From: Streptomyces sp. YS415 | GTDB lineage: Bacteria; Actinomycetota; Actinomycetes; Streptomycetales; Streptomycetaceae | Assembly: GCF_023544665.1 (NCBI RefSeq) | Contig: NZ_JAMJFL010000023.1 | Coordinates: 57,688 to 121,687, forward strand | Direction: 5' to 3' | Length of the DNA stretch: 64,000 bases | Shown here: positions 41,030 to 49,788 of the stretch, piece after piece | How the letters are laid out: every line of letters starts with the position of its first letter | Position numbering within the stretch: the first letter of the stretch is position 1 | Program-made: the position numbers and the translations under genes | The notes under the pieces: generated by a model | The model's input: the letters and a program-made list of their open reading frames with translations, nothing else | Told to the model about the DNA's origin: nothing | Databases searched by the model: none

Positions 41030-43231
41030 ATGTCCGAACAGCCACGACGCGCCCGCAGACAACCGATGGCCCCGCACGGCCTTTCCCGCGGAGCGCTGCG
41101 CTCGGTCATCTTCCTCACCGCGGGCGCGCTCGCGGTGACCGCTCTGGCCGGCTGCGCCTCCGAGGACCCCGCGGGCAAGCCGCTCGCCGGGCCGGACATC
41201 GCCCCCGCCGCCCGCCCCCTGGTCGCCGACGGCGGCACCCTGCGCTGGGCCGTGGACTCCGTGCCGGAGACCCTGAACACCTTCCAGGCCGACGCCGACG
41301 CCACCACCACCCGGGTCGCCCAGGCCGTACTGCCGTCGATGTTCCGCCTGGACGAGCGGGGGCGGCCGGAGCTGAACCCCGACTACCTGGAGTCCGCGAA
41401 GGTCGTCGGGACCGAGCCCCGGCAGGTCGTGCTGTACAAGCTGAACCAGCAGGCCGTCTGGAGCGACGGCCGGGAGATCGGCGCCGCCGACTTCGCCGCC
41501 CAGTGGCGCGCCCTGTCCGGCAAGGAGTCCGCGTACTGGACCGCGCGCAACGCCGGCTACGAGCGCATCGAGCGGATCGAGCGCGGCGCCAACGACCTGG
41601 AGGTCAAGGTCACCTTCGCCCGGCCCTACGCCGACTGGCGCTCGCTGTTCTCGCCGCTGTACCCGAAGGACGTCATGGGCACCCCGGACGCCTTCAACGA
41701 CGGCGCCCGCCGCAAGCTCAAGGTCACCGCCGGACCCTTCGCCGTGAAGAAGGTCGACCGCAAGGACGACGAGATCACCCTCACCCGCAACCCGCGCTGG
41801 TGGGGCAGCCAGGCCAAGCTGGACGAGATCGTGCTGCGCGCGGTGCCCCGCGACAAGCGGGCCGCGGCGCTGGCCGCCGGCGCGCTCGACCTGGCCGAGA
41901 TCGACCCCGAGACGGTCCACCGGATCGGGCTCGCCGCCCGCTCCGGAAGCAAGGGCGCCGGCACCCCGCTCCAGGGTGCCGCGCCCCTGTCCGCCCCCGG
42001 CAGCGAGGAGATCGCCGCCGACGCCCTGCACTCCTGGGCGGTGGCCCACGGCTCCGACGGGAAGGCGGCCGAGAAGGAGACCGGCGCGCGCAAGAAGGAG
42101 CGCCGGCTGCAGGCCCTGCGCGACGTCGAGGTGCGCCGCTCGCTGGAGCCCGCCTACACCCAGCTCGCCCTCAACGGCGCCGACGGTCCGCTCGCCGACG
42201 AGCGGGTGCGCCGGGCGGTGGCCCGCGCGCTGGACCGCAAGGAGCTCGCCGGGGCCGTCCTGAAGCCGCTGGGGCTGCCCGCGGAGCCCGTCGGCAGCCA
42301 TCTGGCGCTCGCCGGGCAGGCCGCCTACGCCGACAACAGCGGCGCGCTGGGCGGCCAGGACACCGCGGAGGCCCAGGCGCTGCTCGCGGACGCCGGGTGG
42401 GTGCCCGGTGGACCGGTGAAGCGGAAGAAGAACGAGAAGGCCGCCGGCGCCGAGGGCGAGAAGGACGCCGGGAAGAAGAAGGAGAAGGGGCAGGAGAAGG
42501 AGTCGGAGGGCGGTGACGACGGCACCTACATCGTGGGTGACGACGACAAGGCGCCCGCCGAGGCCGACCGGGAGAAGAAGCGGCACGAGCTGAAGCAGGG
42601 CGGGGCGCCGGGCGCGTACGCCCCGAAGGGCACGGCGGCCCCCGCGGGCGCCGCCGCCGGGGCGCTGGCCAAGGACGGCAAGGCGCTGACGCTGCGCTTC
42701 GTGCTTCCCTCGGGCCCCGGCTCTCGGACGCTGCAGACGGTCGCGGAGCGCATCCGGCGCATGCTGGACCGGGTCGGCATCAGCACGGAGCTGTCCAAGG
42801 TCTCGGACGAGAGCTACTTCAAGGACCACATCGCCTCCGGCGAGTACGACCTGGCGCTGTACTCCTGGCCGGCCTCCGCCTTCCCGGCCACCGACGCCCG
42901 CCCGATCTACGCCAAGCCCGTCCCGGCCGCCGACGGCTCCCTGAACGTCGAGCAGAACTACACCCGGGTGGGCACCGACCAGGTGGACCAGCTGTTCGAC
43001 CAAGCTGTCTCCACCCTGAACGAGGGCGAAACGAAGAGCCTCATCCGCAAGGCGGACTCGAGAATCTGGGCCGCGGCCGGGTCGATCCCGCTCTACCAGC
43101 GCCCCCAGCTGACGGCGGCCCGGAAGAACCTGGCCAACGCGGGTGCCTTCGGCTTCCAGACGCCGGTCTACGAGGACATGGGCTTCCTGGAGAAGGGCGC
43201 TCGGCCTGCGGCGGGCCCGTCGAAGAAGTAA
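41030..43231 (+). CDS. ABC-type peptide-binding lipoprotein (SBP family 5), orphan
   Basis: 733 residues from ATG 41030 (GGAGGT 8 bases upstream). A lipoprotein signal with lipobox LAGC (C42) anchors it outside the membrane. The SBP_bac_5 fold is recognisable from GGTLRWAVDSVPETLN, LNQQAVWSDGREIGAADFAAQWRAL and the C-terminal DLALYSWPASAFPATDARPIY. Between residues ~462 and ~523 an unusual Lys/Glu/Asp-rich insertion interrupts the fold (KRKKNEKAAGAEGEKDAGKK and onward). No permease or ATPase is adjacent on its own transcript, so it may feed peptides to one of the two downstream importers. The transcript ends at the 43294 hairpin. Confidence 0.86.
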   Translation: MSEQPRRARRQPMAPHGLSRGALRSVIFLTAGALAVTALAGCASEDPAGKPLAGPDIAPAARPLVADGGTLRWAVDSVPETLNTFQADADATTTRVAQAVLPSMFRLDERGRPELNPDYLESAKVVGTEPRQVVLYKLNQQAVWSDGREIGAADFAAQWRALSGKESAYWTARNAGYERIERIERGANDLEVKVTFARPYADWRSLFSPLYPKDVMGTPDAFNDGARRKLKVTAGPFAVKKVDRKDDEITLTRNPRWWGSQAKLDEIVLRAVPRDKRAAALAAGALDLAEIDPETVHRIGLAARSGSKGAGTPLQGAAPLSAPGSEEIAADALHSWAVAHGSDGKAAEKETGARKKERRLQALRDVEVRRSLEPAYTQLALNGADGPLADERVRRAVARALDRKELAGAVLKPLGLPAEPVGSHLALAGQAAYADNSGALGGQDTAEAQALLADAGWVPGGPVKRKKNEKAAGAEGEKDAGKKKEKGQEKESEGGDDGTYIVGDDDKAPAEADREKKRHELKQGGAPGAYAPKGTAAPAGAAAGALAKDGKALTLRFVLPSGPGSRTLQTVAERIRRMLDRVGISTELSKVSDESYFKDHIASGEYDLALYSWPASAFPATDARPIYAKPVPAADGSLNVEQNYTRVGTDQVDQLFDQAVSTLNEGETKSLIRKADSRIWAAAGSIPLYQRPQLTAARKNLANAGAFGFQTPVYEDMGFLEKGARPAAGPSKK

Positions 43232-43290
43232 GGGCGACTGAGAAGTAAGGGCGACTGAGAAGTAAGGGCGACTGAGAAGTAAGGGCGACT
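43223..43290 (+). repeat. Four tandem 17-bp repeats spanning the stop codon
   Basis: Unit GAGAAGTAAGGGCGACT at 43240-43256, 43257-43273 and 43274-43290; the first copy (43223-43239) has one mismatch at the first base. The TAA in copy 1 is the stop of the binding-protein gene. The array is followed directly by a G/C hairpin. It is the only short tandem array I saw. Confidence 0.9.
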
Positions 43291-43293
43291 TTT

Positions 43294-43320
43294 CGGGGCC
43301 GGCGGCCGCCGTCGGCCCCG
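43294..43320 (+). terminator. GC hairpin after the orphan binding-protein gene
   Basis: 8-bp perfect stem CGGGGCCG / CGGCCCCG with an 11-base loop that is itself GC-rich. No T-tract follows, as is usual for Streptomyces terminators. Confidence 0.55.
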
Positions 43321-43476
43321 TAAACACGTCCCCACCTGCGCGGATGTATCCCGGCGCGCTTGCACACCCCGCGCCCCGTACCATGGGGTGAGGCCGTGGC
43401 ATGTCAAGCCCGGCAGGGCCCGCGTAACACGTATGTACGCGCAGGCCGTCCTCACACTCCGGGAGAACGCCGCAAT

Positions 43477-45384
43477 ATGGCCACGCGCCACGACATTCGC
43501 AACGTTGCCATCGTCGCTCACGTCGACCACGGCAAGACGACCATCGTCGATGCCATGCTCAAGCAGGCCGGCTCCTTCGCCGCGCACGCCGCCGAGTCCC
43601 TCGACGACCGCATGATGGACTCGAACGACCTGGAGCGTGAGAAGGGCATCACGATCCTGGCCAAGAACACGGCCGTCAAGTACCACCCCAAGGATGGCGG
43701 CGACGTCATCACCATCAACATCATCGACACCCCCGGCCACGCCGACTTCGGCGGTGAGGTCGAGCGCGGCCTGTCGATGGTGGACGCCGTCGTGCTGCTG
43801 GTGGACGCCTCCGAGGGCCCGCTGCCGCAGACCCGCTTCGTGCTCCGCAAGGCGCTCCAGCAGCGGCTGCCGGTCATCCTCTGCATCAACAAGACGGACC
43901 GGCCCGACTCCCGGATCGACGAGGTCGTCAACGAGACGTACGACCTCTTCCTCGACCTGGACGCCGACGAGGACCAGATCGAGTTCCCGATCGTCTACGC
44001 CTGCGGCCGTGACGGCATCGCCTCGCTGACCAAGCCGGAGGACGGCACCGTCCCCGCCGACTCCACCAGCCTGGAGCCGTTCTTCTCCACCATCCTGGAG
44101 CACGTCCCGGCCCCGGTCTACGACGAGGCCGCCCCGCTGCAGGCCCACGTCACCAACCTGGACGCCGACAACTTCCTCGGCCGCATCGCGCTGCTCCGGG
44201 TCGAGCAGGGCGAGCTCAGGAAGGGCCAGACGGTCGCGTGGATCAAGCGTGACGGGACGATCAGCAACGTCCGCATCACCGAGCTGATGATGACCGAGGC
44301 GCTCACCCGCAAGCCCGCCGAGGTGGCCGGCCCCGGTGACATCTGCGCCGTCGCCGGTATCGCGGACATCATGATCGGCGAGACCCTCGCCGACCCCGAG
44401 AACCCGGTCGCGCTCCCGCTGATCACGGTCGACGAGCCGGCGATCTCCATGACCATCGGCACCAACACCTCGCCGCTGGTCGGTCGCGGCGGTACCGGCA
44501 AGGGCGCCGACGCGAAGGCGGCCGTCAAGGACCGCAAGGTCACCGCCCGTCAGGTCAAGGACCGCCTCGACCGCGAGCTGGTCGGCAACGTCTCGCTCCG
44601 CGTCCTGGACACCGAGCGTCCCGACGCCTGGGAGGTCCAGGGCCGTGGTGAGCTCGCGCTCGCCATCCTGGTCGAGCAGATGCGCCGCGAGGGCTTCGAG
44701 CTGACCATCGGCAAGCCCCAGGTCGTCACCAAGGAGGTCGACGGCAAGGTCTACGAGCCGGTCGAGCGCATGACGATCGACGTGCCCGAGGAGCACATGG
44801 GCGCGGTCACGCAGCTCATGGGTGTCCGCAAGGGCCGGATGGACAACATGTCCAACCACGGCTCCGGCTGGGTCCGCATGGAGTTCGTCGTGCCGTCCCG
44901 CGGCCTCATCGGGTTCCGCACCGAGTTCCTGACCCAGACCCGGGGTACGGGTATCGGACACTCCATCCACGAGGGCTTCGAGCCCTGGTTCGGCACCCTC
45001 CAGACCCGTAACAACGGGTCCCTGGTCGCCGACCGCGCCGGTGCCGTCACCGCGTTCGCGATGACGAATCTGCAGGAGCGCGGCGTGCTCTTCGTGGACC
45101 CGGGCACCGAGGTGTACGAGGGCATGATCGTCGGCGAGAACTCGCGCTCCGACGACATGGACGTCAACATCACCAAGGAGAAGAAGCTCACCAACATGCG
45201 GTCGTCCTCGGCCGATTCGTTCGAGGCGATCGTCCCGCCGCGCAAGCTCTCCCTGGAGCAGTCGCTGGAGTTCTGCCGCGACGACGAGTGCGTCGAGGTC
45301 ACCCCGGAGGCCGTTCGCATTCGCAAGGTGAACCTGGACGCCCGCGAGCGCGCCCGTGCGGCGAGCCGCGCCAAGCACGGCTGA
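43477..45384 (+). CDS. typA: Translational GTPase TypA/BipA
   Basis: 635 residues from ATG 43477 (GGGAGAACGC upstream). G1 is AHVDHGKT at 14-21; switch II is DTPGHADFGGE; NKTD is in CINKTDRPDS; a SCG-like G5 region lies in VYACGRDG. EF-G-like domains II, III and V and the BipA-specific C-terminal domain (ITKEKKLTNMRSSSADSFEA, PPRKLSLEQSLEF) are complete. It binds ribosomes and assists 50S assembly and adaptation to stress. A TACCAT at 43379-43384 may be the -10. A strong terminator follows. Confidence 0.97.
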   Translation: MATRHDIRNVAIVAHVDHGKTTIVDAMLKQAGSFAAHAAESLDDRMMDSNDLEREKGITILAKNTAVKYHPKDGGDVITINIIDTPGHADFGGEVERGLSMVDAVVLLVDASEGPLPQTRFVLRKALQQRLPVILCINKTDRPDSRIDEVVNETYDLFLDLDADEDQIEFPIVYACGRDGIASLTKPEDGTVPADSTSLEPFFSTILEHVPAPVYDEAAPLQAHVTNLDADNFLGRIALLRVEQGELRKGQTVAWIKRDGTISNVRITELMMTEALTRKPAEVAGPGDICAVAGIADIMIGETLADPENPVALPLITVDEPAISMTIGTNTSPLVGRGGTGKGADAKAAVKDRKVTARQVKDRLDRELVGNVSLRVLDTERPDAWEVQGRGELALAILVEQMRREGFELTIGKPQVVTKEVDGKVYEPVERMTIDVPEEHMGAVTQLMGVRKGRMDNMSNHGSGWVRMEFVVPSRGLIGFRTEFLTQTRGTGIGHSIHEGFEPWFGTLQTRNNGSLVADRAGAVTAFAMTNLQERGVLFVDPGTEVYEGMIVGENSRSDDMDVNITKEKKLTNMRSSSADSFEAIVPPRKLSLEQSLEFCRDDECVEVTPEAVRIRKVNLDARERARAASRAKHG

Positions 45385-45404
45385 CGTACCCCCGCACCTC
45401 ACGC

Positions 45405-45455
45405 GGAAAAAACCCCGGCCCTCCGTCCCGGACGGAGGGCCGGGGTTTCGTTGTT
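45405..45455 (+). terminator. Strong bidirectional-type terminator after typA
   Basis: 17-bp perfect stem (45411-45427 with 45431-45447, AACCCCGGCCCTCCGTC and its complement), 3-base loop, preceded by GGAAAAAA and followed by TCGTTGTT. It separates typA from bldK. Confidence 0.92.
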
Positions 45456-45758
45456 CAGGCCGATTTAAGCGGCCCGCGGAGCCCTGTTCGGATATCGGTG
45501 CCGCGAGGATCAAGTTTCGGACGTGTAAACAAAAATAACTGACGATATGTCCGATTGGTCGATCTGCTGTCCCACCTGTCAAGCGCGTATAGGTGTCAAT
45601 CTTTGCAATTTTTGCTCAAAATATTGACGGTAGGGAGATCCCTATGTCTTACGCCCTTGACGCGCGTTGATGCATTTGGCGACAGTTCCCCCAAACCACA
45701 GAACCTGCCGGTATCTGTGCTGCGCTCAACTCTCCAACCCCCCGGGGGAAGAACACAC
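45456..45758 (+). other. AT-rich promoter region of bldK
   Basis: About 300 bases without a gene, much less GC-rich than the surroundings (for example TTTGCAATTTTTGCTCAAAA near 45602). A perfect inverted repeat TAGGGA-GA-TCCCTA sits at 45631-45644, directly after a TTGACG. CGGAC / GTCCG arms flank a TAAACAAAAATAAC run at about 45518-45554. GGGGGAA at 45744-45750 is the ribosome site of bldKA. I see no unambiguous -35/-10 pair. Confidence 0.55.
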
Positions 45759-46805
45759 ATGACCAGTCCGACGAAGGCCGAGGGCTCCGGGTCCGCGGTC
45801 GCCTTGGACCCTGAACTCGAAGCGACCTCCGAGGTTGCCGACAAGCCGAAGAAGCTTGAGGGTCGCTCTCCCGGGCAGTTGATGTGGCAGCGCTTCAGGC
45901 GTGACCGTACAGGGGTCTTCTGTGCCGGCGTAGTCATTTTCTTCTTCGTCGTCGCGCTGTCCGCGCCGCTGCTCACCGCGATCAGCGGCACCAACCCGTA
46001 CACGCTGTACGGTCAGGACCCGACGTACGCGGACAAGCCGGTCCTGGACGAGTTCGGTCTTCCGCTCGGCTACTTCGGCGGGATGTCGGCCGATCACTGG
46101 TTCGGTGTGGAGCCGCAGTACGGCCGCGACCTGTTCGCCATGCTGGTGTACGGCATGCGGACGTCGCTGTTCATGGCGCTCGGAGTGTCGGTTCTGCTGA
46201 CGGTGACGGGCGTGATCATCGGTCTGGTCGGCGGCTACTTCGCCGGTCGCACCGACTACTGGCTCGGCCGGGTCACGGACTTCTTCCTGTCCTTCCCGTC
46301 GCAGCTGTTCTTCATCGCCTTCATGCCCGTGGTGACCTCGTTCTTCGTGGACCCGCGGGACGAGACGCCCACGTACTTCCGGGCGCTGGCGATCCTGATC
46401 GTGCTGTGGGTGCTGGGCTGGATGGGTATGTCCCGCCTTGTCCGATCCGTGGTACTGGCCCTGCGTGAGCGGGAGTTCATCGAGGCCGCCAAGGTCTCCG
46501 GGGCCTCGCCGGGCCGGATCATCCGCAAGGAGGTCCTGCCGAACATCGTCACGCCGGTGCTCGTGCAGTTCACGTACCAGCTGCCCAGCACCATCCTCAC
46601 CATCGCCTTCCTCTCCTTCGCGGGCGTCGGCTTCGTCGAGCCCACCCCGGACTGGGGGCGTCTGTTCGCCGCCGGCGCCGACTACACCCAGCAGGACCCT
46701 GCGTTCATCTTCTTCCCGGGTGTGGCGCTCGTGATCTTCATCCTGTGCTTCAACCTCCTCGGAGACTCGGTACGGGATGCCTTCGACCCCAAGTCCGGGC
46801 GCTGA
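45759..46805 (+). CDS. bldKA: Oligopeptide ABC transporter permease BldKA (OppC type)
   Basis: 348 residues from ATG 45759. A cytoplasmic N-terminal tail and RFRRDRTG segment precede the first helix (GVFCAGVVIFFFVVALSAPLL). A large external loop and the BPD-type transport domain with about five more helices follow. The ATPase-contacting EAA loop is FIEAAKVSGASPGRIIRKEVLPN (split: FIEAAKVSGASPG, RIIRKEVLPN). First gene of the bldK operon, whose order permease-SBP-permease-ATPase-ATPase matches the S. coelicolor bldKABCDE locus as I recall it. BldK imports an extracellular oligopeptide needed for aerial growth. Confidence 0.92.
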   Translation: MTSPTKAEGSGSAVALDPELEATSEVADKPKKLEGRSPGQLMWQRFRRDRTGVFCAGVVIFFFVVALSAPLLTAISGTNPYTLYGQDPTYADKPVLDEFGLPLGYFGGMSADHWFGVEPQYGRDLFAMLVYGMRTSLFMALGVSVLLTVTGVIIGLVGGYFAGRTDYWLGRVTDFFLSFPSQLFFIAFMPVVTSFFVDPRDETPTYFRALAILIVLWVLGWMGMSRLVRSVVLALREREFIEAAKVSGASPGRIIRKEVLPNIVTPVLVQFTYQLPSTILTIAFLSFAGVGFVEPTPDWGRLFAAGADYTQQDPAFIFFPGVALVIFILCFNLLGDSVRDAFDPKSGR

Positions 46806-46906
46806 GCCGTCCTTGGTGGGGGGTGGCTGCCGCCCCCACGTCGGCCTACCAGCCGCGTCAGGCAGTACATACGGATAACAACCGACAGGTAGGTGCATTC
46901 ACCGCT

Positions 46907-48697
46907 ATGAAGTCGTTCACCTCGCGCAGAGCGCGCGCCATCATGGTCGCCATCGCGGCCGGCTCCCTCGCGCTCACGGGCTGCTCGGAGAACACCGGAA
47001 ACTCCAGTGGGGAGAAGGGCGAGAGCCAGGACAAGGCCAAGGAGCAGTCCCAGGGTGTTGCCTACCTGGACGCCAAGGCCTCGACCGGTCCGGCCGAAGA
47101 GGTCCCCGGGGCCAAGCCGGGCGGCACCGTCACGGTCTACCAGGAGTCCGGTCTCTCGCACATGGACCCGGGCCAGATCTACGTCTCGGACGCCGGTCAG
47201 TTCGCCAACCTGGTCTTCCGTGGCCTGACCAACTTCGAGGAGGACGGCAAGGGCGGCGTCGCCGTCGTGGGTGACCTCGCGACCGACTCCGGTAAGTCGT
47301 CCAACGACAACAAGACCTGGACGTTCAAGCTGAAGGACGGCATCAAGGACGAGAACGGCAAGGAGATAACCTCCGCCGACGTCCGCCACTCCGTCGAGCG
47401 CCTGTACGCCGAGTTCATCTTCGACGGTCCGACCTACCTGCAGACCTGGCTGAGCGGCGCGGACTACCGCAAGGCGCTGCCGGACGGCGGCTTCGGCAAG
47501 AAGCACCTGCCGGACTCGGTCCTGGAGACCCCGGACGACAAGACGATCGTCTTCCACTTCGACACCCCGCGTCCCGACCTGCCGATGACGCTGGCCATGC
47601 CGGGCTACTCCATCGTGCCGGAGGAGTCCGACACGAAGGAGAAGTACGACACGGCTCCGGTCGCCCTCGGCCCGTACAAGATCGCGGAGTTCAAGGCCGG
47701 CAAGACCCTGAAGCTCGTCAAGAACGAGAACTGGGACCCGAAGACGGACTCGGTGCGTCACCAGTACGTGGACGGCTTCAACTTCGAGTTCGGCATCACC
47801 GAGTCGTCCCAGACCAAGCGTCTGATCTCCGACCAGGGTGACGCCAAGAACGCCATCCAGTTCACCGGCGGTGTCGACGCCACCCAGATCCAGGACGTCA
47901 TCGGCGCCCCGGAGGTCAACAAGCGCACCATCAAGGGCTACCAGCCCTACGTGATGACGCTGACCTTCAACATGGACCGCGTCAAGAACAAGGCCGTCCG
48001 TGACGCCGCCACCTACGCGGTGAACTCCAAGTCGCTGATCGCCGGTGAGGGTGGCGCGTTCGGTGGCGACGTCGCCCCGAACCTGTTCGCCCCGACCCTG
48101 CCGGGCTACGACGCGAAGTACGACCCCTACGGCCGTCTGAAGACGCCGGCGGGCAACATCGAGAAGGCCAAGGAACTGCTCGCCGACGTTCCGGCGTCCG
48201 AGAAGAAGCTGGTCTTCGCCTACGCCAACTCCGAGGCGGGCCAGAAGCGCAAGGTCGCCATCGAGGACGCCCTCGGCAAGGTCGGCATCGACGTCGTCTC
48301 CAAGGAGATCGACGCCGCGAGCTACTACGAGCAGATCGGCAAGCTCGACAACCCGTTCGACATCTACATCACCGGCTGGGGCCAGGACTGGCCGTCCGCC
48401 GCGACGGTCGTGACGCCGATCTACGACGGTGACCAGGTCGCCGACGGTGCGCCGAACTACTCCCACATCGACGACCCGAAGGTCCAGGAGCTGATCAAGA
48501 AGGCCCTGACCGAGCAGCCGGAGAAGGCCTCCAAGACGTGGGAAGACGCCCACAAGTACATCCTCGAGGAGATCAACCCGGCCGCCCCGCTGTGGTACAC
48601 CAAGCAGTTCCAGCTCTACGGCTCGAACGTCGGCGGTGCCCGCTACAGCACTGAGTCCAGCTACCTGGACGTGACCCGAGTGTTCCTGAAGTCGTAG
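46907..48697 (+). CDS. bldKB: Oligopeptide-binding lipoprotein BldKB
   Basis: 596 residues from ATG 46907; AGGTAGG at 46887-46893 is 13 bases upstream. Lipobox LTGC (C26) after a basic, hydrophobic signal. A Ser/Glu/Lys-rich flexible linker (28-50) leads to the SBP_bac_5 fold: GGTVTVYQESGLSHMDPGQIY, DGIKDENGKEITSADVRHSVERLY and the C-terminal YITGWGQDWPSAATVVTPIY. It captures the peptide outside the membrane and delivers it to BldKA/BldKC. 101 bases separate it from bldKA, and a 13-bp-stem hairpin follows it. Confidence 0.94.
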   Translation: MKSFTSRRARAIMVAIAAGSLALTGCSENTGNSSGEKGESQDKAKEQSQGVAYLDAKASTGPAEEVPGAKPGGTVTVYQESGLSHMDPGQIYVSDAGQFANLVFRGLTNFEEDGKGGVAVVGDLATDSGKSSNDNKTWTFKLKDGIKDENGKEITSADVRHSVERLYAEFIFDGPTYLQTWLSGADYRKALPDGGFGKKHLPDSVLETPDDKTIVFHFDTPRPDLPMTLAMPGYSIVPEESDTKEKYDTAPVALGPYKIAEFKAGKTLKLVKNENWDPKTDSVRHQYVDGFNFEFGITESSQTKRLISDQGDAKNAIQFTGGVDATQIQDVIGAPEVNKRTIKGYQPYVMTLTFNMDRVKNKAVRDAATYAVNSKSLIAGEGGAFGGDVAPNLFAPTLPGYDAKYDPYGRLKTPAGNIEKAKELLADVPASEKKLVFAYANSEAGQKRKVAIEDALGKVGIDVVSKEIDAASYYEQIGKLDNPFDIYITGWGQDWPSAATVVTPIYDGDQVADGAPNYSHIDDPKVQELIKKALTEQPEKASKTWEDAHKYILEEINPAAPLWYTKQFQLYGSNVGGARYSTESSYLDVTRVFLKS

Positions 48698-48712
48698 CTC
48701 TCTACGGCTGTT

Positions 48713-48748
48713 CGCGGGGGCGCGCACCAGGCGGAGCGCGCCCCCGCG
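48713..48748 (+). terminator. Hairpin between bldKB and bldKC (probable attenuator)
   Basis: 13-bp perfect stem (48713-48725 with 48736-48748; core GCGGGGGCGCGC) and a 10-base loop, inside the operon. Without a T-tract it may terminate partially or protect the 3' end of the bldKB message, leaving more binding protein than permease. Confidence 0.72.
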
Positions 48749-48794
48749 GTTCCGTGAACCCGTCCACCGTCTCCGCAGAGAGCAGCCCCCCGCC

Positions 48795-49772
48795 ATGCTT
48801 CAGTTCATCCTCCGGCGCTCGGTCGGTGCCGTCGTCACCTTGTTCCTGATCGGCGCCGCAACCTTCTTCCTCTTCGTCGCCGCGCCGTCCGACTACGCCT
48901 CCCTGGCCTGTGGCAAGGACTGCTCGCCCGAGCGACTGGAGGACATCCGGCAGGCCCTCGGCCTCAACCAGCCGCTTGCCACGCAGTTCTGGGAGTTCAT
49001 GTCCGGCGTCGTGGCCGGCCGTGACTTCCCGCAGGGTGACTGCCCCGCCCCGTGCCTGGGCCGGTCGTTCTTCTACAACGACAACGTCACCGACATCATC
49101 CTGGACCGCCTCCCGCTGACCCTGTCCCTGACGGTCGGCGCCCTGGTCGTCTTCCTCTTCGTCGGAATCGGCGCGGGCATGCTCGCCGCCTACCGGCGCG
49201 GCACGATGATCGACAAGGCCGCCACCGGCGCGTCCATGGTGCTCAGCTCGTTCCAGATCTACTTCCTCGGCCCGATCGTGCTGCTGATCTTCGTGTACAG
49301 CACCGGCTGGGTGGAGAACCCGAAGTACATCCCGTTCACCGAGGACCCGTTCAACTGGCTCGCCGGTCTGTGGATCCCCATGGCCGTCATGGCGACGATC
49401 TTCACCGGCCAGTACACCCGTATGGCGCGCTCCTCGATGATCGAGCAGCTCCAGGAGGAGCACGTGCGCACCGCCCGGGCCAAGGGCATGGGCAAGAAGT
49501 ACGTGTTCTTCCGCTACGCCTGGCGCGGTTCGCTCATCCCGATCGTGACCATCCTCGGCATCGACCTCAGCTCGCTGCTCGGCGGCGGTGTCGTCACCGA
49601 ACTCACCTTTGACCTTCAGGGGATCGGCCGCCTCGCCGTGGATGGAGCGGTCACGAAGGACCTCCCGCTGACGATGGGCGTCATGCTGGTCGGAGCCTTC
49701 TTCATCCTGCTCCTCAACATCCTCGTCGACATCGCGTACGCCTGGATCGACCCGCGCGTCCGACTCTCCTAA
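48795..49772 (+). CDS. bldKC: Oligopeptide ABC transporter permease BldKC (OppB type)
   Basis: 325 residues from ATG 48795. It begins with the OppB/DppB signature helix (MLQFILRRSVGAVVTLFLIG) and has six predicted helices. The EAA loop is EEHVRTARAKGMGKKYVFFRYAWRGS (split: EEHVRTARAKGMG, KKYVFFRYAWRGS). It pairs with BldKA to form the membrane channel. 16 bases upstream of bldKD. Confidence 0.93.
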   Translation: MLQFILRRSVGAVVTLFLIGAATFFLFVAAPSDYASLACGKDCSPERLEDIRQALGLNQPLATQFWEFMSGVVAGRDFPQGDCPAPCLGRSFFYNDNVTDIILDRLPLTLSLTVGALVVFLFVGIGAGMLAAYRRGTMIDKAATGASMVLSSFQIYFLGPIVLLIFVYSTGWVENPKYIPFTEDPFNWLAGLWIPMAVMATIFTGQYTRMARSSMIEQLQEEHVRTARAKGMGKKYVFFRYAWRGSLIPIVTILGIDLSSLLGGGVVTELTFDLQGIGRLAVDGAVTKDLPLTMGVMLVGAFFILLLNILVDIAYAWIDPRVRLS

Positions 49773-49788
49773 GGAAGAACGAACCACC

